Counted from the stretch's first letter, positions 1-7,226 are shown. The stretch: 21,078 nt of DNA from Trichosphaerium sp. ATCC 40318 (GCA_038496445.1 JALMLS010000295.1:1-21078); one strand, 5' to 3'. Numbers and translations are program-made. Notes: generated from the sequence alone by a model not told the origin.

Positions 1-934
1 CAATTTATCAACGTGGTCTTTCTGACTTTTATGAAGAAGAAAACGGACAGGGTGAAATAACACCCAAACGGCAAAGCGCGCTTGATTATCTAGGAAATCC
101 CCGAAAACGGAAGGCGGGCTGGCTGTAGATGCGTTGACACTTGAAGATGCTGGCGAAGATGAAAGTGGCTCATTCTCCACAACGCTTGCTCGACAACTAC
201 AATGGCTTTCTGACCCACGTATGCAGCGCCATTTACAAAATGACGGTTTTTCTCTCGCCAAAGCCGTTCGGGAAAACTGGTCAATTTATGTTTGTATTCC
301 GCCCTCGCAAATTGCCCGCATGAAACGATGGATGCGCTGTCTTATACGCACGGGATTAGATGCAAAGATGCTTTCAAAAAAACAACATAAGGGGCAACAA
401 ACGCTGTTCTTGCTTGATGAGTTTTTTGCGCTTGGAAAAATGAGTGAGATAGAAAACTCTGCCGCTTATATGGCTGGCTATGGTATCAAACTTGTACCGG
501 TTATTCAAAACATCGGGCAAATAAAAGAACTTTATAAAAAGAATTGGGAAACCTTCCTCGGCAATGCAGGCGCAATTATCGCTTGGGGTTTGAATGACTT
601 GGACACAGAAAACTATATTGCAGACCGTATCGGCAAAGCACTGACTTGGGAATTGTCGCAATCGGCTGGTTCAACCCGTACAGCAGGGCATTGGTTCAAC
701 GCATCCAGCAATAAATCGACCAGCACGTCATTGCAGGAAAGGCAAATACGTCGTTCAAATGAAATTCATATGGATGGGGCGCGAGAAACAGGGCGGGCAT
801 ATATCATTCCTGCGGCATCCGCGCCATTTATGGTTATGCGACAAGAATATTTCGAGCGCTATCAAAGCGATAATATTTATGAGCCGATAGAGTTCATTGA
901 GCATTGGGAAGAACAATATGGCTCGCGCACCTAA
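1..934 (+). CDS. 3' part of VirD4/TraG-like coupling ATPase, cut by the contig edge and frameshifted
   Basis: This is the C-terminal half of the coupling protein that is complete at 12398-13930. The contig begins inside the gene, one base is missing near base 92 (a run of two A in the other copy) and three bases are missing near base 140, so only bases 134-934 read in the correct frame. The Walker B stretch ending in Asp-Glu is present around bases 403-423. The damage is confined to the first 150 bases of the contig, so I infer sequencing error, not a real pseudogene. Role and domains are given at the intact copy. Confidence 0.8.
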
Positions 935-1409
935 GCCTCCCAAAATTGATGATGATAAACCATTCCTACAATACGCCATCAAAACGGTCTTAAAATTTAT
1001 CTTCATCCTATGGCTTTTTAGCCAAGCCATGGGTTTCATATTTTACGCGCTCTATCACTATACACCGATACATTTTCGGGAATTCATGTTTCGTGATTAT
1101 CTCGATTTCTGGGATAGATGGGGCGATGATGTTATGCCCGACTGGACGATGTATATTCCCACATGGAAAAGCCCATACCTTTGGGCTATAATCATTTTTT
1201 TAATTTCGATGCGTTTCTTGGCAAAACAGAAAAAGGCCACTCAACGCAATAGCTCGAGACAAAAATCATCTAGGCAAAATAAAAAATCAAGTCGGACAAA
1301 AAGTCAAAGAAAAGCACCGCCAGATGATGACGATTTTGACTTCGATGAATCTAAATTCAAAAGCAAAAAAAGTGCGTTTCACGCATTGAGAATTTGGCGC
1401 GATGAGTGA
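918..1409 (+). CDS. Small two-pass membrane protein next to the coupling ATPase
   Basis: The product is 163 residues and I do not recognise its family. The ATG at 918 follows a GGGAAG ribosome-binding site at 906-911 and is preferred over an in-frame TTG at 897. It overlaps the end of the VirD4-like gene by 17 bases, which suggests translational coupling. A short Pro/Lys-rich start leads into a hydrophobic segment at about residues 24-46, then a Trp/Asp-rich loop, a second segment at about 87-100, and a very basic Ser/Lys/Arg tail ending in an acidic Asp-rich patch near residues 138-146. The coupling ATPase upstream lacks membrane helices, so this protein may help place it at the inner membrane; that is inference from context. 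Confidence 0.75.
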   Translation: MARAPKPPKIDDDKPFLQYAIKTVLKFIFILWLFSQAMGFIFYALYHYTPIHFREFMFRDYLDFWDRWGDDVMPDWTMYIPTWKSPYLWAIIIFLISMRFLAKQKKATQRNSSRQKSSRQNKKSSRTKSQRKAPPDDDDFDFDESKFKSKKSAFHALRIWRDE

Positions 1410-2060
1410 CAGAGGCCAAATACTTTTATCAACATTATTGGCTGGATTGCCTTCTCAATCGTAGGCATATGGTGGTCGAATATTGTACTGCGTTGGCTGT
1501 TTGCGAATGTGCTTCCCACTGCGCCAAAACAACAATGGTCTTGGTCTATCCTATCAGGTGATTTTTCCATTTTTGGCCTGTTGGGACTAACACTTTTTAC
1601 ATTTGCTATTTGCGCCGCAACGCTTGCGGCACTCCTGTTTATTGCCCGCGTTATTTGGGACATAGTTCTAGGCACGGTTTCAATTATCCTTGTAATTTGG
1701 GGCTTCTTTCGCAAATTGTTTGAAATACCGACCGATATATTTTTAGGACTAAGAGGCAATTCAAATGTGATGCGTTCCTACTTCTCACTAAAGCGGTTCA
1801 TTCTGCGCAATGACGGCAGGGGATATCAAAAAAAGACTGAATATAAATCATCCGAAAAAGAGCAAAGGAAGGAAGAAAGACAAGAAAAAAGCTCTAACAA
1901 CAATCACCAAAGCTCGAGCGATTCATCACATTACGGTTCAGATAAACGGCACAGAGATGATGCAAAATTTTGGGCTTTTGTAGACGACCCGAACGCCTCA
2001 AATTCTGAACGTGAAACGGCATTCCGCAAAATAATGGAGCGCGAGAAAAAACGAAAGTAA
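1402..2060 (+). CDS. Three-pass membrane protein of the transfer cluster, frameshifted in this copy
   Basis: The same gene is intact at 14398-15057 (219 residues). Here one base is missing at about 1424-1427, so the ATG at 1402 reads only about eight correct codons before shifting frame; the remaining sequence to the stop at 2060 is open in the proper frame. The single-base loss in a T-rich run near the contig start is most simply a sequencing error. The start overlaps the end of the preceding gene by eight bases. Domain details are under the intact copy. Confidence 0.75.
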
Positions 2061-2133
2061 AAGCGCTCATAGACTTAATTTCTTAAATATCGCCAACGAA
2101 AGACGTTGCAAAATCTATCCATAACGCCCGCAT

Positions 2134-2165
2134 ACGCGACCTTAGCTGGTTAAGCCAGGTCGCGC
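2134..2165. terminator. Strong hairpin between convergent genes, possible terminator
   Basis: CGCGACCT at 2135-2142 pairs with AGGTCGCG at 2157-2164, with a 14-base loop. It sits between the rightward transfer operon (ends 2060) and the leftward DUF3768 gene (ends 2176), where a two-way terminator would be expected. No T-run follows on either strand, so a classic Rho-independent terminator is not proven. Confidence 0.4.
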
Positions 2166-2175
2166 TGCAACAGGC

Positions 2176-2502
2176 TCAATATTCCTGTGCCAGCATGATT
2201 GTGAGAACACGGCACGTCTGTTTCGGGTCGGCAGGGTCTTCACTGCCGCGCTCCATATCTGGGGCGTAATAGTCAATCTTCCAGAAGATTTTCCCCGCGC
2301 CTGATTGCTCAAACGCTCCAAAATCATGCTCGCCATAGGGGTCGTTATCCTCGCTGAAATCATCGAAGGTTCTGACCTTGGTGATGATACTTTCCTGCAC
2401 CTCGGCAGGTAGCTGGTTGATACCAACTGTCGTGAGAACTTTGCCGCCTAGGTAGGTGTTTCGCAGAAGGTCATTGAGTTGTGAAATTGTGTTTTGTGTC
2501 AT
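2176..2502 (-). CDS. DUF3768 family protein
   Basis: This 108-residue protein has the hallmarks I associate with DUF3768: an N-terminal IxxLNDxLR stretch, a central NDPYGEHDFG, then WKIDYY, an acidic GSEDPADP, and a C-terminal RVLTIMLAQEY. The family is small, acidic and of unknown function, and is common on alphaproteobacterial plasmids and integrated elements. I start it at the ATG at 2502, which has a GAAAGAAA purine tract just upstream, and not at the ATG at 2550, because family similarity begins here. It is convergent with the transfer operon and stands alone. No signal peptide or membrane segment is visible, so it should be cytosolic. Confidence 0.8.
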   Translation of the reverse strand: MTQNTISQLNDLLRNTYLGGKVLTTVGINQLPAEVQESIITKVRTFDDFSEDNDPYGEHDFGAFEQSGAGKIFWKIDYYAPDMERGSEDPADPKQTCRVLTIMLAQEY

Positions 2503-2721
2503 CGTTTTTCTTTCTGTTGCTTGGTCGGTTAATTCCAACCGTTGCGCCAAAAAGGGCAGTCGATGGCAGGCTCGTCATGCTCAACACGGGAGCGAAGCGA
2601 ATGGAGCGGGCAGGGCATTGACGACAGCGAAGAGGCCTCGCCACGTCTGCCAAAATGCGCTCAAATATGGTTGTGATTGATTGACCGAGTGAGGGTCGAA
2701 ACGGTGTCAGGAAACCCAGAA

Positions 2722-2769
2722 GGTTCCATATATTCATTTTATGCGACAAATGAATAGCCAGTTAGAACC
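2722..2769. repeat. Nested inverted repeat
   Basis: An inner perfect 8-bp inverted repeat, ATTCATTT (2732-2739) against AAATGAAT (2748-2755), is enclosed by an outer GGTTC (2722-2726) and GAACC (2765-2769). The 8-base loop carries TGCGAC, and TGCGACA is the reverse complement of the TGTCGCA core seen twice in front of the serine recombinase gene. It could be an operator or a recombination half-site; neither is shown. Confidence 0.5.
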
Positions 2770-2799
2770 TGAATTGAAAACGTCCGTGAATGGCAGAGA

Positions 2800-2815
2800 T
2801 TAACCTTAAGTTAAC
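2800..2815. promoter_or_regulatory. CtrA-type binding box
   Basis: The stretch is TTAA, seven bases, TTAA, followed by C, and starts TTAACC. This is the full consensus of the alphaproteobacterial cell-cycle regulator CtrA. It lies about 130 bases ahead of the unrecognised gene at 2947 and about 300 bases from the divergent DUF3768 gene. The match is read directly; binding by CtrA is inference. Confidence 0.5.
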
Positions 2816-2946
2816 ATTGAAAATTTAGTTTGATAGCGCCAACAGCAGGCTCAATGAAGCGACATGTCATTCGTCGCTGATACTTTTCGGTGCTGACAAG
2901 CTTTATGACGAAGCTAAAGCAACTTTAATCTGAGGGTTTCAACGGT

Positions 2947-3645
2947 ATGACCATTATTTCGCTTATGACGCATCATGGCTCGGCACCAACTTATTCGGTT
3001 GGATACCAGCTGCCGTCGACAAACTTGAAGATGGCAAACCTTCAAAATCCGGTTGGTGGCTCCAAGGGTCTCTCGTTCAACCCAGCTGAAAATCACTCAT
3101 CAAGCGCCATGGCAAAGATATTTGATATCATCGCAAACATGGACGGCGATAAAGCTGGAGGTGGCAGGTTTGGCGGACAGCTAAGCAAGAATGAAGCTGC
3201 TGCCATGAAGCAGTACAAGAATGTTGTTGAGACTGTGAACCTCACTAAAGACGATCTGGTTGAGATGATTAAAACTGGTGAATGGGCTGAAAAATATACA
3301 GGTGGCAATCATACAGTAGAAGAACAGGCACGTCTGGATTTAGTGCGCGATGTAGTGGCAAGTGGTGTTGCTACGGTCATTGATCTCGAAGACTGGGGAT
3401 ACAAGACTGAAATTTCTGGCAATATTCATTTTGATGGAGACGGCAGTTTCAGCGGTGGATCATTCTCACATATCAGAGAATACGCCCCGGGCCTGAAAAA
3501 TCCGGTGACTGACAATATGGTCATGGACGGTGACAAAATCGTACGGGATGAAAACGGTTGGCCGACGGATAAAAAGACCGGTCATTATGCAACAATGATG
3601 GCAGTTGGTGCTATTGAACTGTATATAACGTGGCCGAAAGATTGA
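2947..3645 (+). CDS. Unrecognised 232-residue protein
   Basis: I do not recognise this protein. It is hydrophilic, with no membrane helix or clear signal peptide. The N-terminal 55 residues are Ser/Asn/Pro-rich and look disordered. A Gly-rich GDKAGGGRFGG stretch near residues 67-77 leads into a helical region (about 80-145), and the C-terminal 80 residues are rich in Gly, Asp and aromatic residues and end in a beta-like ELYITWP. No catalytic motif stands out. I start it at the ATG at 2947, with a weak GAGGG upstream; a second ATG at 2965 is possible. It is monocistronic: a CtrA-type box lies upstream and a strong terminator follows 30 bases after the stop. Confidence 0.65.
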   Translation: MTIISLMTHHGSAPTYSVGYQLPSTNLKMANLQNPVGGSKGLSFNPAENHSSSAMAKIFDIIANMDGDKAGGGRFGGQLSKNEAAAMKQYKNVVETVNLTKDDLVEMIKTGEWAEKYTGGNHTVEEQARLDLVRDVVASGVATVIDLEDWGYKTEISGNIHFDGDGSFSGGSFSHIREYAPGLKNPVTDNMVMDGDKIVRDENGWPTDKKTGHYATMMAVGAIELYITWPKD

Positions 3646-3674
3646 GCCGGTATCCAGATTGTCCACCCTCTTAA

Positions 3675-3712
3675 AACTGTTGCAAAAACTATCCTTTTTG
3701 CAACGGTTTTTT
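3675..3712 (+). terminator. Rho-independent terminator after the unrecognised gene
   Basis: GTTGCAAAAA at 3679-3688 pairs with TTTTTGCAAC at 3695-3704 across a six-base loop. The stem extends outward through AAC/GTT with one mismatch and is followed by a run of six T at 3707-3712. Hairpin and T-run together make a typical intrinsic terminator, 30 bases after the stop at 3645. Confidence 0.85.
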
Positions 3713-3720
3713 GTGGATAA
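3712..3720 (-). promoter_or_regulatory. Perfect DnaA box
   Basis: TGTGGATAA on the plus strand is the reverse complement of TTATCCACA, the highest-affinity DnaA box. It lies right after a terminator and about 50 bases ahead of the serine recombinase gene, over 4 kb from the iterons. A single 9-mer can occur by chance, so its function is uncertain. Confidence 0.4.
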
Positions 3721-3738
3721 CAAAATCAATCACTTGGC

Positions 3739-3763
3739 TGTCGCAAAATCTTGTCGCAAAATC
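3739..3763 (+). repeat. Direct repeats in front of the serine recombinase gene
   Basis: TGTCGCAAAATC occurs at 3739-3750 and again at 3752-3763, one base apart, ending five bases before the ATG at 3769. They occupy the position where a ribosome-binding site would be and are likely an operator or part of a resolution site bound by the recombinase. Role is inferred from position. Confidence 0.5.
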
Positions 3764-3768
3764 ATTGC

Positions 3769-4335
3769 ATGAAAATTGGATATGCCCGCGTCTCAACCGT
3801 TGACCAAAACCCGAACGCGCAACGTGACGCGCTGAAGCTGGCAGGGTGTGAAAAAATAGTCACCGAAAAAGTGTCGGGCGCATCCCTAAAGCGCCCAAAA
3901 TTGGAAAAGCTGTTGCGCTCACTCAATTCTGGTGATGTTCTAACGGTATGGCGATTAGATAGGGTCGGTCGCTCATTGCCACATCTTCTCAATGTCGTTG
4001 CAGACCTGAAGGCGCGAGAAGTTGGTTTTCAATCGCTCAATGAAACAATCGACACAACCACGGCCAATGGTGAGCTAATCTTCCACATATTTGCATCAGT
4101 AGCGCAATTTGAACGCTCTCTGTTAGTCGAACGCACTCAGGCGGGGCTTGTGTCAGCAAAAAAGCGTGGAGTGCGTCTAGGACGGCCTCCTGCGCTTAAA
4201 ACAGCGCAAATAAAACACGCCAAGAAGCTGATTGAATCGGGTGAACGGCCATCTGCTGTTGCAGCTTCTCTAGGTGTAAATCGCGCAACCCTTTACCGTG
4301 CAGTCAAAAATACTAGAAAAATGGAAACTGCTTAG
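3769..4335 (+). CDS. Serine recombinase (resolvase/invertase family)
   Basis: This 188-residue protein is a small serine recombinase, which cuts DNA at a two-base-offset site through a phosphoserine link to resolve multimers or invert segments. The N-terminal catalytic domain begins MKIGYARVSTVDQN with the nucleophile Ser9 in YARVS. The conserved WRLDRVGRS follows near residues 61-69 and the ERSLLVERTQAG helix near 117-128. The C-terminal part, after the RLGRPP linker, is a Hin-type helix-turn-helix (SAVAASLGVNRATLYRAV). I use the ATG at 3769, not an upstream TTG at 3751, because the family starts there. On a plasmid this size the likely job is dimer resolution, but it also heads the accessory cluster and may have brought it in. 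Confidence 0.9.
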   Translation: MKIGYARVSTVDQNPNAQRDALKLAGCEKIVTEKVSGASLKRPKLEKLLRSLNSGDVLTVWRLDRVGRSLPHLLNVVADLKAREVGFQSLNETIDTTTANGELIFHIFASVAQFERSLLVERTQAGLVSAKKRGVRLGRPPALKTAQIKHAKKLIESGERPSAVAASLGVNRATLYRAVKNTRKMETA

Positions 4336-4596
4336 ATGAATGATGATAAATACAACCGTTCTATCAACCTGCTATGCCCCACATGCGGCGGAGACCAATT
4401 TGAATTTGATGGAGAAGAAGCCACAGAATACAAATGCGGCTCATGCGGTTTGGAAATACAAAAAAACGCGCTTATGGAAGCCAACAGCGAGAACATAGAA
4501 GAGCATACAAAAGAGATAGGTCGGGAAATCACGAATGACCTCATGAAAAACTTTAAAAAAACGCTTGGCGGCAACAAAGGCTTTAAGTTCAAATGA
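4336..4596 (+). CDS. Small zinc-ribbon protein (ECs_2282-like)
   Basis: The 86-residue product has CPTCGG near residues 14-19 and CGSCG near residues 34-38, four cysteines spaced as in a zinc ribbon. A charged helical tail follows, with ENIEEHTKEIGREI and a Lys-rich end. From memory it resembles the ECs_2282 family of putative zinc-binding proteins found in prophage and island settings; that assignment is unchecked. The ATG lies directly after the recombinase TAG with no gap, and its TGA overlaps the next ATG in an ATGA arrangement, so three genes are probably one transcript. Function is unknown; partner binding to the adjacent membrane protein is a reasonable guess. Confidence 0.75.
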   Translation: MNDDKYNRSINLLCPTCGGDQFEFDGEEATEYKCGSCGLEIQKNALMEANSENIEEHTKEIGREITNDLMKNFKKTLGGNKGFKFK

Positions 4597-5084
4597 CACC
4601 AGAACCCACGTCTTTCTTAACTATTACCGCCTCTGATATAGTCGCGCTTCTAGCCTTTTTACTTTCGGCATTCGCTGTTTGGAAGACGGCTAAATTCAAT
4701 AAACGACAGGAAGCAATGATTGATAGTCAGACGGAACTAAATCAACGTCTTCTCGAGCGAGAAAAAAACGAAGATACCTCATCAAAAATGTCTGATTTGG
4801 GCGCAAATCTTATTAAGCTAGGAAGCAGTAAATATCGAGTGAAAGTGTTCAATAAGGGAAAAGCAACAGCCACAAATGTCCGCCTCATTATCATGAGCGA
4901 CGATAGCCCGCTTATTCAAAGTGACATAGACGCAAAATTCCCATTTGCCACACTCGAAACGCATCAGTCAGTCGAACTGCTGGCATCTGTCCATATGAGT
5001 TCGCCAGCTAAATCAGAAATCAAGATAATATGGGATGACGATTATCAATCTAATCGAGAAAAACTGGTCTTCCTGACCCTATAG
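4593..5084 (+). CDS. Single-pass membrane protein with cytosolic beta domain, unknown function
   Basis: This 163-residue protein has one clear hydrophobic helix at about residues 12-30, followed by the basic KTAKFNKRQ, which predicts an outside N-terminus and a cytosolic body. Residues 35-60 form a Gln/Glu/Arg-rich helix likely to be a short coiled coil. The C-terminal 95 residues, with KYRVKVFNKGKATATNVRL and later EIKIIWDDD, read as an all-beta, immunoglobulin-like domain. The gene overlaps the zinc-ribbon gene by four bases (ATGA), so the two proteins are probably made together. I do not know a function. Its position between a recombinase and a defence pair suggests an accessory or separate defence role. 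Confidence 0.7.
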   Translation: MTPEPTSFLTITASDIVALLAFLLSAFAVWKTAKFNKRQEAMIDSQTELNQRLLEREKNEDTSSKMSDLGANLIKLGSSKYRVKVFNKGKATATNVRLIIMSDDSPLIQSDIDAKFPFATLETHQSVELLASVHMSSPAKSEIKIIWDDDYQSNREKLVFLTL

Positions 5085-5154
5085 CAAAAGTTCCGTTTCA
5101 ACCTCTATCCCGCATAGCCAGCTGTAACGGCAAAATAATTATCGGATTATTACA

Positions 5155-5709
5155 ATGTCGAAGGACGAAAAAATTGAAATAATACAATTGCTCAATGAGA
5201 TTTTCTCAAACGTGAATGGATGGCTCCATTTTGCGGAGGCGAAAAATGGGCTCTTAACAACCATAAATATTGCTATCGTTACAGCATGCTTTAGTTTTCT
5301 TTCGAGTGAAAACTACACAAATTTGTACTTTGTTTTCTATGTATTTGTTCTTGGTTGTTTTTCTGCTTTTTCAGCAGTAGTTGGCATATTTTCATTTTTT
5401 CCTAGAGTTAAATTATTCAGGAACTCTGGAAATAACAGCAGCTCGCCCGTCGGAAACATCTATTTTTTTGGTGACATCGAAAAACTTGGTGTAGATAATT
5501 TTATTAAATCTGTTTTCGACAAGACTAATACCTCACGACCGCCACATGCATATGAGGAAGACCTTGCACAACAAATTGTTGTAAATTCTAAAATTGCTTC
5601 AAAAAAATATGAGCTTTTCACTCTTTCGCTATGGCTCACACTTTCCGCTTTTATTACACCTGTATTAGCATTCCTCTGTTATCGGATATTTATTGATGAA
5701 GCTCTCTGA
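5155..5709 (+). CDS. pycTM: Pycsar-type membrane effector (PycTM-like)
   Basis: This 184-residue protein matches the architecture of Pycsar transmembrane effectors. An amphipathic helix leads to FAEAKNGLL at residues 26-34, the position of the conserved acidic/Lys motif at the start of the first helix. Two hydrophobic helices follow (about 33-51 and 57-82), ending in FPR, then a soluble loop with IYFFGDI, and a last hydrophobic helix at about 154-178. In known Pycsar systems, cyclic pyrimidine nucleotide made by the partner cyclase activates the effector, which impairs the inner membrane and stops infected cells. The next gene is that cyclase and overlaps by 14 bases, which strongly supports the call. 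A 70-base gap separates it from the upstream membrane-protein gene. The RBS is weak. Confidence 0.82.
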   Translation: MSKDEKIEIIQLLNEIFSNVNGWLHFAEAKNGLLTTINIAIVTACFSFLSSENYTNLYFVFYVFVLGCFSAFSAVVGIFSFFPRVKLFRNSGNNSSSPVGNIYFFGDIEKLGVDNFIKSVFDKTNTSRPPHAYEEDLAQQIVVNSKIASKKYELFTLSLWLTLSAFITPVLAFLCYRIFIDEAL

Positions 5710-6559
5710 AATTTTAGCCGATAGGCAAAATACTGGTCTACTAGAAATGGCTGCTCGCGCAGTCGAAGGGCTTAGGTCAGATTCAGTTCAGAAAATTATT
5801 GATGAAGAGGTCAGCTTTTTCAATCAAGGCGCTAAAATAACCACACAAAATAAGATACCGAGCACTACACAAATTCCAATTGAAAACCCAAACAATTGGA
5901 TAAAAATTCCAGATGTCATTGCATGTTATGTCGACATGGAAGGGTCAACTCGGTTGAGTGCCACAACACATGAGAACAGTACTGCAAAGACGTACCGACT
6001 ATTTACAGCAACAGCAATTAAGATGTTTCATCACTTTGAAGCAGCTTATATCGACGTTAAAGGTGACGGGGTATTTGCTCTATTTGACGCAGATAAGACC
6101 TACACAGCTTTAGCTGCAACCGTTTCGTTTAAGACATTTGTACATAATGAATTCACTCCAAAAGTTAAGAGTAAAATCGATATGTCTATTGGCGGTCACT
6201 TCGGGATTGATAGACGCGCAGTTTTAGTTCGTAAACTTGGTTTAAAGTTTCATGGTGGACGCACAGATAGGCAAAATGAAGTTTGGGCAGGAAAACCTGT
6301 TAACATGGCGGCTAAACTGGCAAGTCAATCTACCGACGATACACTGCTAATATCTGACCGTTATTATAAAACTATAAACAACGAAAAGGCGCGCATGAGC
6401 TGCGGATGTCCTGATGGCGAACCCTCTGACCTCTGGTCTAAATTAGACGTGTCAAAGGATGATAAGTTTGATTTTGACACAGCCTATTCTTTAGGCAGCA
6501 ATTGGTGCGCAACGCATGGTAAAAAGTTCTGTAGCGACCTCGTGAAACTAGATGAATAA
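5696..6559 (+). CDS. pycC: Pycsar-type class III nucleotide cyclase (PycC-like)
   Basis: The 287-residue protein is a single-domain class III cyclase. Residues 78-84 read YVDMEGS, giving the first metal Asp (D80), and KGDG at 122-125 gives the second (D124). The dimer-completing motif is VWAGKPVNMAAK (196-207), where Asn203 and Lys207 take the places of the usual catalytic Asn and Arg. An N-terminal helical extension of about 70 residues precedes the domain. The C-terminus carries C236, C238, C271, H274 and C279, a likely metal-binding cluster. In Pycsar the enzyme makes cCMP or cUMP upon phage infection; which one cannot be read here. I use the ATG at 5696, one codon after an in-frame TTG. 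The start lies inside the effector gene, so the pair is translationally coupled. Confidence 0.85.
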   Translation: MKLSEILADRQNTGLLEMAARAVEGLRSDSVQKIIDEEVSFFNQGAKITTQNKIPSTTQIPIENPNNWIKIPDVIACYVDMEGSTRLSATTHENSTAKTYRLFTATAIKMFHHFEAAYIDVKGDGVFALFDADKTYTALAATVSFKTFVHNEFTPKVKSKIDMSIGGHFGIDRRAVLVRKLGLKFHGGRTDRQNEVWAGKPVNMAAKLASQSTDDTLLISDRYYKTINNEKARMSCGCPDGEPSDLWSKLDVSKDDKFDFDTAYSLGSNWCATHGKKFCSDLVKLDE

Positions 6560-6591
6560 GTTTTATTACACTACCAGCAATGCGCCAGAAT

Positions 6592-6924
6592 CTAAACCAA
6601 TCTTGGCTGCGGTTCAATTTTCGCCACGGCTTCATAGCGTGAAACTTTGATGTCCCCTGCCCGCTTGCGTGCTTGCGCAATGTCGTAGCTGTTCTGCATA
6701 CGCATTAGTGTGTCCATGGGAACACCAAACGCCTTTTCGAGCCGTACAGCCATTTCTGGCGACAATGCAGCCTTCTCATTGAGCAAAGCCGATAACGCTG
6801 CTCTGGTCACGCCAAGCGCAGCCGCTCCTGCCGTCACAGAAAGGTCGGCGGGTTCAATAATTTCGGTTTTTACAAATCCACCAACATGCGGCGGATTTTG
6901 TAATCTGTAGTTTCCATCGGTCAT
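6592..6924 (-). CDS. higA: HigA-type antitoxin
   Basis: The 110-residue protein is an Xre-type helix-turn-helix antitoxin of the HigA family. Residues near 30-80 show LSVTAGAAALGVTRAALSALLNEKAALSPEMAVRLEKAFG in segments typical of the family, including the helix-turn-helix and the SPEMAVRLEKAFG helix, followed by YDIAQARKRAG. It neutralises the HigB toxin upstream and represses the operon. The ATG at 6924 is chosen because an AGGAGG ribosome-binding site sits eight bases ahead; an upstream in-frame ATG at 6939 would overlap the toxin stop. The gap to higB is 11 bases. It ends 32 bases from the convergent cyclase gene. The pair likely secures plasmid retention. Confidence 0.88.
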   Translation of the reverse strand: MTDGNYRLQNPPHVGGFVKTEIIEPADLSVTAGAAALGVTRAALSALLNEKAALSPEMAVRLEKAFGVPMDTLMRMQNSYDIAQARKRAGDIKVSRYEAVAKIEPQPRLV

Positions 6925-6935
6925 AATATCCTCCT

Positions 6936-7226
6936 TCAATGGTAATCTTCATAGTCGAGGTCGATAATCTCAATCTCGGTTTCATGGATGAAAAACGTAA
7001 TGCGCCAATTGCGCGACACAAACAGGCTCCAAGTACCCTTACGAGCGCCCTTTAACTGGTGAGCCTTCCAGCTCGAAAACACCCGTAGTTCTTCAGGGCT
7101 TTGCATGTCTTGCAAAAACGCCAGTATTTTGCGGATTTTGTCGATATATTCTGGCGGCAAGCCCGACACATCATCGGCCTCTAGTAAACGCCGTAACCCT
7201 TTGTGTTTTACATTCGCTATTTTCAT
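6936..7226 (-). CDS. higB: HigB-type toxin (RelE superfamily mRNA interferase)
   Basis: The 96-residue protein is a HigB toxin of the RelE/ParE superfamily, a ribosome-dependent mRNA endonuclease. Family marks are the KHKGLRRLLE start, the central WKAHQLKGARKGTWSL, SRNWRITF, and the C-terminal DLDYEDYH with its terminal His. The gene comes before its antitoxin, the order typical of hig loci. A promoter with TTGACG and TATTAT lies immediately upstream, so close that the transcript would have almost no leader. It appears intact in both copies, as expected when a working antitoxin is present. Confidence 0.88.
   Translation of the reverse strand: MKIANVKHKGLRRLLEADDVSGLPPEYIDKIRKILAFLQDMQSPEELRVFSSWKAHQLKGARKGTWSLFVSRNWRITFFIHETEIEIIDLDYEDYH

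Larger units (their letters stand above)
2503..2946. other. Intergenic region with inverted repeats and a CtrA-type box
   Basis: This 444-base stretch lies between two divergent genes and has no convincing gene. The first part (about 2550-2660) is GC-rich and the part after 2770 is AT-rich. It holds a nested inverted repeat at 2722-2769 and a CtrA-type box at 2800-2815, listed separately. Short open frames on both strands overlap each other and lack ribosome-binding sites. Promoters for both flanking genes should lie here, but I could not fix clear -35/-10 pairs. Confidence 0.6.

Noticed and set aside
1-2060. Pseudogenes of the coupling ATPase and of the 219-residue membrane protein
   Set aside because: The same genes are intact at 12398-15057 and the lesions are single-base or 3-base losses near the contig start, so sequencing error is more likely.
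2456-2749. Short frames on both strands upstream of the DUF3768 gene
   Set aside because: They overlap one another and the DUF3768 start, and lack start signals; this is better seen as a regulatory spacer.
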